DNA from: Eutreptiella sp. 'Long Island Sound 2002'
Taxonomy: Eukaryota; Euglenozoa; Euglenophyceae; Eutreptiales; Eutreptiaceae
Direction: 5' to 3'
Length of the DNA stretch: 64,000 nucleotides
Assembly: GCA_964036045.1 (NCBI GenBank)
Contig: OZ038402.1
Span: 1,891,380 to 1,955,379 of the forward strand
Part shown: positions 48,438 through 58,725 of the stretch, one piece after another
Numbering within the stretch: the first letter of the stretch is position 1
How the letters are laid out: every line of letters begins with the position of its first letter
Notes under the pieces: model-generated
The model's input: the letters and a program-made list of their open reading frames with translations, nothing else
Databases searched by the model: none
Told to the model about the DNA's origin: nothing
Program-made: the position numbers and the translations under genes

Positions 48438-50680
48438 ACCTTACCCTTACCTGCCAAAGCGTATGTGTGAGTGTGCTAGTCCTAAGGTCCTGAGAGCAAG
48501 CCGCAGAAGTGGTGTCCTAATTATACCCAAGTCTGCGCCCTTGCTAAACCTGGAGAGTTGGCTTATTGATGCCACGGGGTACGCCCCGGGTCTCCCCTCC
48601 CCTAAGCGCCCAATTTCTGTGCTGGCGCAAAACCTTTGGGGAATACCCAGCGTACTAATCCAGGTATTGTTTTCCCTACCTATCTGTCTACTACAGGGAG
48701 GGGTGGCCAAAAGCTATGAAGGCATGAAAACGCCGTTTTGCTATGTGGCCAAAACACTGACCTAACCACTGCCACAACCCACCAACCCTTCTAAAATTGC
48801 AGGAAACGGGTGGGACAGTGACACACGCGCTACAGGTTCTACACACCTTACAGTGGCACCATCCTGGTGGGCGAGCACTGGGGCGACTGGCTCAAGCCCC
48901 CACTCAGGACTACCACTCCTACACGCACACTCTACTGGGCGTTGCGATGACAAAGGTGTCGTGGGTCCTAGCGACCCTCCTGTGAAATGACAAGAGAACA
49001 CAGCGCTGCTAAGCAACTGTGGCCTAACAGGGGATGCCACAACGCGTTTCCCCTGCTAGGGCTTGGAGGGAAGGAGTGCTCCCGCGTGCAAGGCGCAGAT
49101 GTCGATGATGTCGGACTCCCTGCTCTGCCACAGGCGGAGCGGAGTTACTTGTTTGTGTGATCTGCGCCCTTGTTTAGCAGGGCATAAAAAAATGCTGCTG
49201 CACCAATCACCCTACCTGCCCACCTGTAAAACAAAGGCAAATGAAAGGGCGTTTGCGGCGGAGGAACCAAGCCACACTCCAGGTATTATACCCTTCTTAG
49301 TGTGACCTATAATACACTGTCCGCAAACACGCTGGAAGACCAGCTACCCTTGTCAAGCAAGCAAGCTTAAGGGACTCCTCAGGTTCTCTTAAAGAACGTA
49401 CCGAGGAGCCCCTGGGTAGCCTAAACAAGGTTTACCGTGCGCACTTCGCGTGGCCTACCCTTTAATGCGTGTGTGCATGCGCGAGTATGCACGAACTTTT
49501 TGGGCACACCTGCCCATCTCAGCGCCAATCAAGGACTCCACCAGGGGGTGGCCCCGCCTGGGCTTACTCACCTTACCTACCGCTGGGAGAGAGAGCAAGT
49601 GAGGGGCGCACGCGAAGAACGTTGCAATGCACTTGTGCGTATGTCTAATCACCCTGATCTGACCGCTAATCATCTGCAATCTTACTAATCAATCCCTCTA
49701 TCGCGTCCTATCGTTGTTAGCGCTGCTACAAGGCTCGTTCACGGAGACACGAGACGAGCAATGTGTATGCGGCATACGAGACGAGCATACCTGTAGTTTA
49801 TACCTGATTCATTGAAGTCTTTTTCGTTAATTGTCGAATTCTTGAATTTTCGAATCTTCTATTAGCGTGGGTGGAATCTGTATGTTTGTTTATTAATGTG
49901 TGTCTCGTCATTTTCAAGACTACGTGATACATACGTTTATAATTCCATTATTTCTCCATTTTCCGGCGCTTCGCTAGGAGCCGCTCCTGCGTGCCGCCAT
50001 TTTATGCGTATGAATTTCTGGATTTAAAAAATCCAGAGATGACTATAATTTCTATAAAAATGTGCTTCTGATGCACAATTGGATTCTGCTCAGGTGTGTC
50101 GTTTCAGAAAAATTCCACGCCGTCATTTGACGGATGTTGGTGTCGTTGCTTCGTTTTTGCGTGGATTTGTCCATAATTCTCCCATTCCTGCCTCTGCAGA
50201 TACCCACGCGCAGCCTCGCTGAGTAGGCCGTGTTCGGGCCGAAACGCAGGTGCCTGGAGAGACTGAGCAGAACCCAAGACCCCACCAAGGGGCAATTTAA
50301 TTTTTTCGAGACTCCCTTCGTCCTAAGACAGGTCACAGGTCGCCAGCAGGTTTACGAGAACCCATGCGAGTGTGTATATTGTGTCTTGCGTTTGGGTTGT
50401 GTTGAAGCTGCGTCTTGGAGGGAGGGATGCATATGCACATGTTTTGGCATGTTCCCAATCTAACCCAACCAAGCCACAGGAGCCCCGGCAGCGCCATGAG
50501 CGCTGAGTTTTCTGTAGGATATGATACAATCAGAGCAGCAAAAGGACGCCAGCCATGGTGAGCGCCCATTTTTCTGTGTGAGGGAAACTATAGGTATTTT
50601 AAAGTAGATGTGTAAACCAAGGAAAGGCCAAGAAAAAGTCCCTTTTTCCTAAAATGCGACAGTGGTGGCCACCACAGCAC
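48438..50680 (+). other. Inner element, long 3' non-coding segment
   Basis: 2.2 kb between pol and the polypurine tract. No frame longer than about 118 codons and none with a domain. It includes a repeated ACGAGACGAGCA motif near 49,750-49,790 and AT-rich DNA at 49,800-50,050. The function is unknown; the outer element also has a long segment here. Confidence 0.6.
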
Positions 50681-50688
50681 AAGGGGGG
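50681..50688 (+). other. Polypurine tract of the inner element
   Basis: AAGGGGGG directly before the 3' LTR, the expected second-strand primer. Confidence 0.85.
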
Positions 50689-51485
50689 AGTAAGAAAAAG
50701 TGCTTTTCCATTGCTTTGAGGCATATTCTAGTTGTATTAGAGATGCACTGAGCATCCATGCATTTTTATCTTAGTATTGGTCCCACCAAAACTGGTGATA
50801 ACACATTTTGACCTATGGAACCAAACACCCAATCAGGATATGGAGTGGACCCCTTAATCCCCTTTCAATGTGAAGCTATTCATCTTTTCCTGAGTTGACT
50901 GAGCACTGACATACCTAAAGTAGAGCCTATGAATTTATCTATGTTTTTCCATGAATTCTTAGCTATCCTAGTGGTATGCACCCTAGGGGGCTGGGCACCT
51001 CTTTTTGAGAGGTCCTGGGTTCAATTCCTGGTCAGCCTAGCTAAGTAGGAAGATCCCATGTGACATGGCAGTGACCTCATCGCCACATACCATGCCACCT
51101 CAGCACATATGGGACCCAAAACAAAGAGTGCACATCTCCTGAGATGGCACTATGGAGAGAGAGTGACCCTGAGGCAGTTTTCTAACTCTTTTCCAAAAAC
51201 ATTTCAGCTATCTTTGTGAATATGCATTCATTTGTGACCTGAGTTGCAGTTTCTGTGAATATCAAATCATCTTTCACTGTTTACACTGCAGCCCTTCATG
51301 CTTTGATCCTGAATCCTCTTCTCTTTGCATACTATTGGCTTGGGCTATCCTGGAGTGACTTGGAGTGACTGTATTTCATCAAAACAAAGCTTTTCATCTC
51401 CAAAAACAAGCAGCAGGAAACCCTACACCAACAGCAAGCAGCAGGAGAGGCAAAACACAGTGCTGAAAACACTATAAACTTTTCT
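50689..51485 (+). repeat. Inner element 3' LTR (797 bp)
   Basis: Same length as the 5' LTR. I see substitutions at the TTTCC/TTCAT position near the start, TTTTTCC/TTTTCCC, AAACATT/AAGGATT (two) and TATCAAA/TATCCAA. The tRNA-like stretch is at 50,961-51,042. Confidence 0.95.
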
Positions 51486-51490
51486 CTCGC
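51486..51490. other. Target-site duplication, right copy (CTCGC)
   Basis: Matches 40,104-40,108 exactly. Confidence 0.9.
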
Positions 51491-51872
51491 TCCCCGGTTC
51501 CGGGAACTTCTTCTCGATCATGTCCCACATGGAGACGTTGATCGAGGCGCCCGACGGGTACTCGTTGGGCTTCTCGTCCTCCTCAATCCCGTCGGGGCGC
51601 AGCTCTTTGCCGGGCCTGTCCGGCCGGGTCCAGACCCTCCAGCGCCTCTGCTGGAAGCGGAAGGCAAACCCTTCCACCCGCAGCCAGTCTTCGACTGCCT
51701 GCAGGCGGTCGGGGCTCATGTCCGTGCGGAGCTCGAAGCTCCCGGGCATGCCGCCTTCGCACTGGGGGTGGCTGTGGCGATAGTGCTGGTCCCACACCAA
51801 CCCACGCAGTAGGCGTACGGCATGGGGGTGGGGCCGCGGCCACGTCTTGCCCGCTTCTTGCCAGTTTACCAT
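51487..51872 (-). CDS. Outer element gag, 5' part upstream of the nested insertion
   Basis: Starts at ATG 51,872 (MVNWQEAGKTWPRPHPHAVR) and reads through MSPDRLQAVEDWLRVEGFAF and NVSMWDMIEKKFPEPGSE up to the inner element. It runs on a few codons into the LTR and meets a stop there. The frame matches the continuation at 40,108. The compact Trp-rich sequence differs from the disordered remainder; I recognise no domain. Confidence 0.8.
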
Positions 51873-53971
51873 GGCAGCGGGGGGCGTACTTGGTCTTGAA
51901 GTCCTTGGTGGGCTCTCGTTCCGCTCAACGGACTGGTCCTGGTGGTGGTTGTTGGAGCGGTTGACGTAGCACTGGACTGGGAGTGCGCCCGGTGCTGGTC
52001 GGCCGGTGGTTGTGGAGGTGGTTGACGCGACTGGGTGTGCGGCCTTGCTGGTCGGCCGATAGGACTCGCTGATGAGGGAGTCCTGGTCTGTCCACCTCCT
52101 TCACGGTCGCGGCGCTTCCGTGGTCGCTCAGGGCGATGCTCTGGGCGGCGCTGCGGACCGCTGCGCTGCGCTGCGAGCTGCGAGCTGCAAGCTGCTGCGC
52201 CGCGCTGCTCGGGGTTGGTGGCCCCGAGTGGCACGCGAGGGATGGGTAACCCCGTGGCGGTGAAACGCTTTTGACGCGTTCCCGTGGGGGGCCTGGCCAC
52301 GGGACGCTGCGGTGACACGCACAAGCAAGCAGGCAGGCAAAGCACTGCGCTCACAGGGGCATCAATACGCTCGTGTCATGTGACAAAGCGTTTCAGGATC
52401 CTTGCCACTCTGCAAACGAGGGAACAAAAGTATGTACAGCAACACATCAGGATATGTACACATGGGGTTAAGACTGGACTGGGGTAAGGGCGTCACAGGA
52501 CAATAGACACTCAGTCCCATCTCATATCCCAATCCCAGGTCCGACCCTCTCAGTGGCTGGTGGGGGCGGGGCCTCAAACACAACCCATGCCCTGCTCAGT
52601 CCGGACCCTGAAACCCTGCCAATAGGGGAGGTGTCCCGCCCAGCCACAAGCGATTTCCTGGGAACCAAGCAGCTCCAAGGCCAACCGACAGTGGCTCCCT
52701 ATGCTCCCTGAACGGCAGGTCCCAACTCCTCTCTGGGTCAGAGATATGGCCCCGCCATTATCCCCTAGGAGTTGTTAGCTGAAAATGGGCTGATTCAGCC
52801 CAAACTGATATTAGCTCAAAAATCTCCAAAATTGACCCCTCGTCCGGACCCGCCAGAGGTAGGGACGAGGCAACTGACCCTATGCCCTTCGAGTACGAAC
52901 TCCCTGGAGCCCTCACCCAACCTGGTTCCCTCTGAGGCCCCCGCATCAGGGCACCACGGGTTCGTCAAGTGGGGTCATGATGCCAAAATCACCAAAATTG
53001 GCGTCATTTCCACGCGTGGCTCGCCCGGCCAGGGCAAGGCCAATGGCTCACAGGATAGGAGGCAGGACCTAGGACTCATATCTGAGTGTACAACTTGAAT
53101 TTGGGTCCGGGCTCCCCGTGGGCATAGAGATATGGGGCCGCCAATTGACCACACGGGGGGGGTGAAATTGGGGTCCCAAAAGGGGATCATTTTGGCTGCT
53201 CGAAATGAGCCAAAATTCGGGGGTGCTCCCAATAGTATATCTCCACGCCGGCTTGGAGATCGGATCCGCCATTCCACACGCGATCCACCCGGAGTCCAAC
53301 GGAGACTCCCATGCTCTTGGCTCTCAAAGATCTTCATGCCACTCGGCGTGGTGACAATCCCAATTGGGTCCACAAATGCCAAAATGGCAAAATTGTCCAC
53401 ACTCACTTTGGGCTAGCACCTGAACGAGGGTTGCTCCGCTTCGCCCACGTGGTGTGTGAACCATGGGGACCAATGTCCATAACACCCATGTCATATATGG
53501 TCCATTGGTCCATGCGTCCGGCGTGCACGAGGTGGCTGAACATGGTGCACGGCGGGCAGAAAATGTGGAAAATTGCTCAAAATGGCCAAAAATGCGCACA
53601 CTCATGGTTGGGGCAAATGAGGCACATGCCCGACTTGGACCAGAGTGTGCCATAGGATTGGTATCAAGTCATATGTGTCCAACATATCTTTTGGGCGTCG
53701 CCCAACTCCTCCGGTTTTGGGAATGGCAGGGTCGCCAAGTGAGCCCATGATTTGGGATAGTCCCAAATCGCCAACATGGCGGCCACGGTATGCCAAGCCC
53801 AAGAGGAGTTATTCGCCGGGTCCAAGATATGTTGGGCACCGAAGTATGTACCCCCGTAACATACTTGGGTCATGATGTCAATTGAGCGCAACGTTGAGAT
53901 ACACGGTCGCCACTTGACATCATGACGGGCAAAAAACAGCAATATTGGCGAAAAAACCCCCAAAAGTGCCT
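51873..53971 (-). other. Outer element leader between 5' LTR and gag
   Basis: About 2.1 kb. No recognised gene. A minus-strand frame at 52,354-51,866 (Pro/Arg/Ser-rich, 162 codons) overlaps the gag start and is probably chance. Short AAAATCACCAAAATTGGCGT-like motifs recur (52,820-53,000). No tRNA-complementary primer-binding site is seen next to the LTR. Confidence 0.55.
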
Positions 53972-55458
53972 TGAAAGGCGCACAAATATATTATAATATC
54001 TTTGGCTTGGATTGAGTAATCGACCAATCCTTCTAAACACAATGACCTGACACCAATGACCTTCGATTCCACATATGTGCTCCACTTGGGGCGCTTTGAA
54101 AGGTCACGAGCGCTACTTCCCAAGTGGGCACATGAAAATATGGAAAATTGCAAAACACACACCTTGCTCCCAACGCATCGCTTTGGGATCGCCACACAAG
54201 CTTCCCTCCACGAAGGTTAGGCTCGCAATTGATCGTGGGGAGTATAAGGAAGGGCCTCGTGCAATATGAGGTCCATTGGTGGGTGTATCGCTCTTAGGCA
54301 AACCCGCCAAATGGGCACGCAATACAACATATGGCACATACCACATATTGCCCAAAAAGGTAGCTCCCCCCACGATATGTCATGCCCCTCCAAGGGCATC
54401 ACCTGTGTCAATCGCTCATAGGAACTCGAGGAAAGTTCCTATGCAACACCAACACTCGCGCGCTACACTCGAAAGTTATCTTAACGCACGCAATATCATG
54501 GCCAAAGAGTTATAACACAAACTCTACCCTCTTGACCATGATCCATTACGCTAGCGCGCACGTGTGGAGATGCAAGGCGTATAAAGCTTCCTAAATTACG
54601 TCGGGAGTATTGTGAATACATCCCATGTTTCCTTATTGTCATTCCTCGCAAATGGCACGAGATATGACCCTCACAAGTGGCCTCACGAATCAACTTTGTT
54701 TTGCCCATATCTCTAAGACAAATGGAGGGCAAGACAAAAGGAAAGTTGATTCGTGCATAGGGAAGCACGTAGGTCCACTCGAAGGAGGTCAAATCAAGTG
54801 CGGGGATGTCGAAGTCGAAAGTCCGATTTCGACATCCTGAAAAATTCGGATTAAGGTTGCGAGTGTACAATGTGAAAATTGCAGATGCATCAATGCAATT
54901 CCTGAAGACTTTAGAGTCTTCGTCACGGATTGCGCTAAAATATCTGTATATGACAGTTAAACTGGCGGTTACGCTAAAGTCGCGAGCCAACCGCCAGCAG
55001 TCAAAACATTGATTATCAGAACGGAAGCGTGAAAATTTACGGAAACAATATGAAAATAAAACCCTGTTGATTCCTGATATTCTGATGTGTAAATCCCAGC
55101 GGGCGACGCATCGGTTGCCGATGCGGCCGCTAATAGCTGAAATGCCCAGATCTCTCACACAAACACGTCTTACCTACATCTGTTGTTAGGGTTAGGTTGC
55201 CGAATCGACGGCCGAAGGGGGTGCGGGGCAGATTGGCGTGCAATAGTAAGATACCGGCAAATGGCAGTTTGCCGGTACATGGTAACATGCCCCAAGTGGC
55301 CGGAATGCCGTCACGGGGGCTTTACGGCAAGGGACAAGCTCCTGCCGGGCTCTCACCGGGCTTCACCGGGCGTCTTCCCCTCCGTACATGGGGTTAGTGG
55401 GCACACGGAGACCGGTTGTATACCCCACCATGGTCATGGGGTTCTGGCTACCGCTTCA
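53972..55458 (-). repeat. Outer element 5' LTR
   Basis: Partner of 28,214-29,701: the same TG/CA ends, one base shorter (a deletion near 54,405), and the same stem-loop series at an offset of 25,758 then 25,757 bp. Confidence 0.93.
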
Positions 55459-55630
55459 AAGGGACCTGGGTGTTGCGCCCCGCCACCCCTGGCTGGGGTC
55501 CGCCGTTGTGCGGTGGTGGTTGGCCCCTTGCCACTCCTGGCTGAGGGGCTTGGTTGCGGGGCCCCGCCACTCCTGGCCGGGGTCCGCCGCCGGGTGCCGT
55601 GGCTGGTCCCTCGCCACTCCTGGCAGAGGG
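55459..55630 (+). repeat. CCACTCCTGGCTG satellite units, right flank of the outer element
   Basis: Three to four units with CGCCACTCCTGGCTGGGGTC-type text, the same family as 22.8-24.8 kb, directly against the LTR. Together with the GT-rich spacer at 27,995-28,211 it shows the array into which the outer element inserted. Confidence 0.82.
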
Positions 55631-58600
55631 CGAAGGGGTGTTCCATAATAGCTGGGCAGGTACCGTGTAGTACACCCGGTGTGCAGTCGTGTGGGGCAGG
55701 GGGGGAGGGGGGTGTTCCATAAAGGCTGCTGGGGTACCGTGTAGTACACCCGGTGTGCAGTGCTGTGGGGGAGGGCAGGAGGGGGGTGTTCCATAAAGGC
55801 TGGTGGGGTACCGTGTATTACACCCGGTGTGCAGTCCTGTGGGGGAGGGGGGGGTGTTCCATCAAGGCTGGTGGGTCACCGTGTAGTACACCCCGTGTGC
55901 AGTGCTGTGGGGGAGAGGGGGAGGGGGGTGTTCCATAAAGGCTGGTGGGGCACTGTGTAGTACAGCCGGTGTGCAGTGCTGTGGGGGAGAGGGGGAGGGG
56001 GGTGTTCCATAAAGGCTGCTGGGGTACCGTGTGGTAAACCCGATGTGCAGTGCTCCGTGGGGGAGGGGGGGAGGGGGTGTTCCATAAAGGCTGCTGGGGC
56101 ACTTTTTTTTTTTGAACGTAGACCAGTTCGAAACAAAGTTCTGGGCCGGGGCACCACCCCACTGTGTAGTACACCCGGTGTGCAGTGGTGTGGGGGATTG
56201 GGGAAGGGGTGTGTTCCATAAAGGCTGGTGGGGTATCGTGTAGTACACCCGATGTGCAGTGGTGTGGGGGAGAGGGGGAGGTGGTGTTGAATAAAGGTTG
56301 GTGGGACACCGTGTAGTACACCCGGTGTGCAGTGCTGTGAGGGAGGGGGGGAGGGGGGTCTTCCATAAAGGGTGGGGGGTGCCGTGTAGTACACCCGGTG
56401 TGCAGTGCTATGGGGGAGAGGGGGAGGAAGGTGTTCCATAAAGGCTGGTGGGGCACTGTGTAGTACATTCGGTGAGCAGTGGTGTGTCGGATGGGGGGAG
56501 GGGGGTGTTCCATAAAGGCTGGTGGGGCACCGTGTAGTACACCTAGTGTGCAGTGCTCTGTGGGGCAGAGGGCGAAGGGGTGTTCTATAAAGGCTGGTGG
56601 GGCACCGTGTAATACACCCGGTGTGCAGTGCTGTGGGGGAGAGAGGGAGGGGGGTGTTCCATAAAGGAGGGTGGGGCACCGAGTAGTACATCCGGTGTGC
56701 AGTGCTGTGGGGGAGGGGGGGAGGGGGTGTTCCATAAAGGCTGGTGGGGCACTGTGTAGTACACCCTGTGTGCAGTGGTGTGGGGGAGAGGGGTAGGGGG
56801 GTGTTCCATAAAGGCTGACGGGGCACTGTGTAGTACACCCGGTGTGCAGTGCTGTGGGGAAGGGGGGGAGGGGAGTGTTCCATAAAGTCTGGTGGGGCAC
56901 CCTTTAGTACAACCGGTGTGCAGTGCTGTGGGGAGGAGGGGAGGGGGTGTTCCAAAATGGCTTGTGGGGCGCCCTGTAGTACACCCGGTGTGCAGTCCTC
57001 CGTGGGGGAGGGGGGGAGGGGGTGTTCCATAAAGGCTGGTGGGGCACTGTGTAGTACACCCGGTGTGCAGTGCTGTGGGGGAGGGGGGGAGGGGGGTGTT
57101 CCATGAAGGCTGGTAGGGCACTGTGTAGTACACCCGGTGTGCAGTGCTCTGGCGGATGGGGGGAGGGGGTTGTTCCATAAAGGCGGGTGGGGCACTGTGT
57201 AGTACACCCGGTGTGCGGTGCTGTGGGGGAGGGGGGGAGGGGGGTGTTCCATAAAGGCTGGTGGGGCACCGTTTAGTACAACCGGTGTGCAGTGCTGTGA
57301 GGAGGAGGGGAGGGGTTGTTCCATAATGGCTTGTGGGGCGCCGTGTGGTACACCCGGTGTGCAGTGCTCCGTGGGGGACGGGGGGAGGGGGTGTTCCATA
57401 AAGGCTGGTGGGGCACTGTGTAGTACACCCGGTGTGCAGTGCTCTGGCGGATGGGGGGAGGCAGGTGTTCCATAAAGGCGGGTGGGGCACCGTGTAGTAC
57501 ACCCGGTGTGCAGTGCTGTCGGGCAGGGGGGGAGGGGGTGTTCCATAAAGGCTGGTGGGGCACTGTGTAGTACACCCGGTGTGCAGTGCTGCGGGGGAGG
57601 GGGGGAGGGGGCTGTTCCATAGAGGCTGGTGGGGTACCGTGTAGTACATCCGGTGTGCAGTGGTGTGGTGGAGGGGGGGAGGGGGTGTTCCATAAAGGCT
57701 GGTGGGGCACCGTGTAGTACACCGGTGTGCTGTGCTCTGTGGGGGAGAGGGCGATATGGTGTTCCATAAAGCTGGTTGGGGCACCGTGTAGTACATCCGG
57801 TGCGCAGTGGTGTCGGGGAGGGGGAGAGGGAGTGTTCCCGAAAGGCTGGTGGGGACCCGTGTAGTACACCCGGTGTGCAGTGCTGTGGGGGAGGGGGGGA
57901 GGGGGGTACTCCAATAAGGCGGTTGGGGCACCGTGTAGTACACGCGGTGTGCAGTGCTCTGTGGGGGGGAGGGGGAGGGGATGTTCCATAAAGGCGGGTG
58001 GGGCATTGTGTAGTACACCCGGTGTGCAGTGCTGTGTGGGGGAGAGGGCGAAGGGGTGTTCCCCGAAGGCGAATGGGGCAATGTGTGGTACACCCCGTGT
58101 GCAGTGCTGTGTGGGGGAGAGGGGGAGGGGGTGTTCCTTAAAGGCTTGTGGGGCACTGTGTAGTAAACGCGGTGTGCAGTGCTTTGGGGGAGGGGGGGAG
58201 GGGGGTGTTCCATAAAGGGTGGTGGGGCACTGTGTAGTACACCCGGTGTGCAGTGCTGTGGCGGATGCGGGGAGGGGGGTGTTCCATAAAGGCTGGTGCG
58301 GTATCGTGTAGTACACCCGCTGTGCAGTGGTGTGGGGGAGTGCGGGAGGGGGTGTTCCATAAAGGCTGGTGGGGTAGCGTGTAGTACACCCGGTGTGCAG
58401 TGCTGTGGCGCATGGGGGGAGGGGGGATGTTCCATAAAGGCTGGTGGGGCACCGTGTAGTACACCCGGTGTGCAGTGCTGTGGGGGAGAGGGGGAGGGGG
58501 GTGTTCCAATGAGGCCGGTGAAGCACCGTGTAGTACACCCGGTGTGCAGTGCTGTGGGGGAGGGGGGGAGGGGGGTGTTCCATAAAGGCTGGTCGGGTAC

Positions 58601-58725
58601 CGTGTAGTACACCCGGTCTGCAGTGCTGTGGGGGAGAGGGGGAGGGTGGTGTTCCACTAAGGCTGGTGAAGCACCGTGTAGTACTACTGGTGTGCAGTGC
58701 TGTGGGGGAGGGGGTGATGGGCGCA
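55631..58725. repeat. Satellite array, unit about 74 bp
   Basis: About 40 copies of a unit containing GTTCCATAAAGGCTGGTGGG, GTAGTACACCCGGTGTGCAG and a G-rich GGGGGAGGGGG segment, spaced roughly 70-76 bp. Because the unit is not a multiple of three, minus-strand ORFs rotate through three peptides (MEHPPPPLPHS, YGTPPSPSPPQ, PLWNTPLPPSP) and remain open for up to 900 codons. One unit carries an insertion of about 57 bp with a T12 run at 56,104-56,160. Confidence 0.93.

Larger units (their letters stand above)
40109..51485 (+). mobile_element. Inner LTR retrotransposon, Ty3/Gypsy type, nested
   Basis: An 11,377-bp plus-strand element with two 797-bp LTRs, the target-site duplication CTCGC, a primer-binding-site candidate, gag, protease, RT, RNase H, integrase, a chromodomain-like end, a long 3' non-coding segment and a polypurine tract. 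Termini are AG...CT, not TG...CA. I count about five differences between its LTRs, so insertion is recent compared with the outer element. It sits in the outer gag in the opposite orientation. Gag and pol are nevertheless split by frame changes (near 41,950, 43,138 and 44,400) and a TGA at 43,502-43,504. Confidence 0.93.
28214..55458 (-). mobile_element. Outer LTR retrotransposon, Ty3/Gypsy chromodomain type
   Basis: Minus-strand element bounded by direct LTRs of 1,488 and 1,487 bp that start TG and end CA. Order on the minus strand: 5' LTR, 2-kb leader, gag, protease, reverse transcriptase, RNase H, integrase with chromodomain, polypurine tract, 3' LTR. That is the Ty3/Gypsy order. Without the inner 11.4-kb insertion it is about 15.9 kb. 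By eye the LTRs differ at about 20-25 positions. The copy is inactivated by stops at 35,587 and 33,676, a frameshift near 33,030 and the nested insertion. No target-site duplication or primer-binding site is evident; both outer flanks are the same satellite family. Confidence 0.9.
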
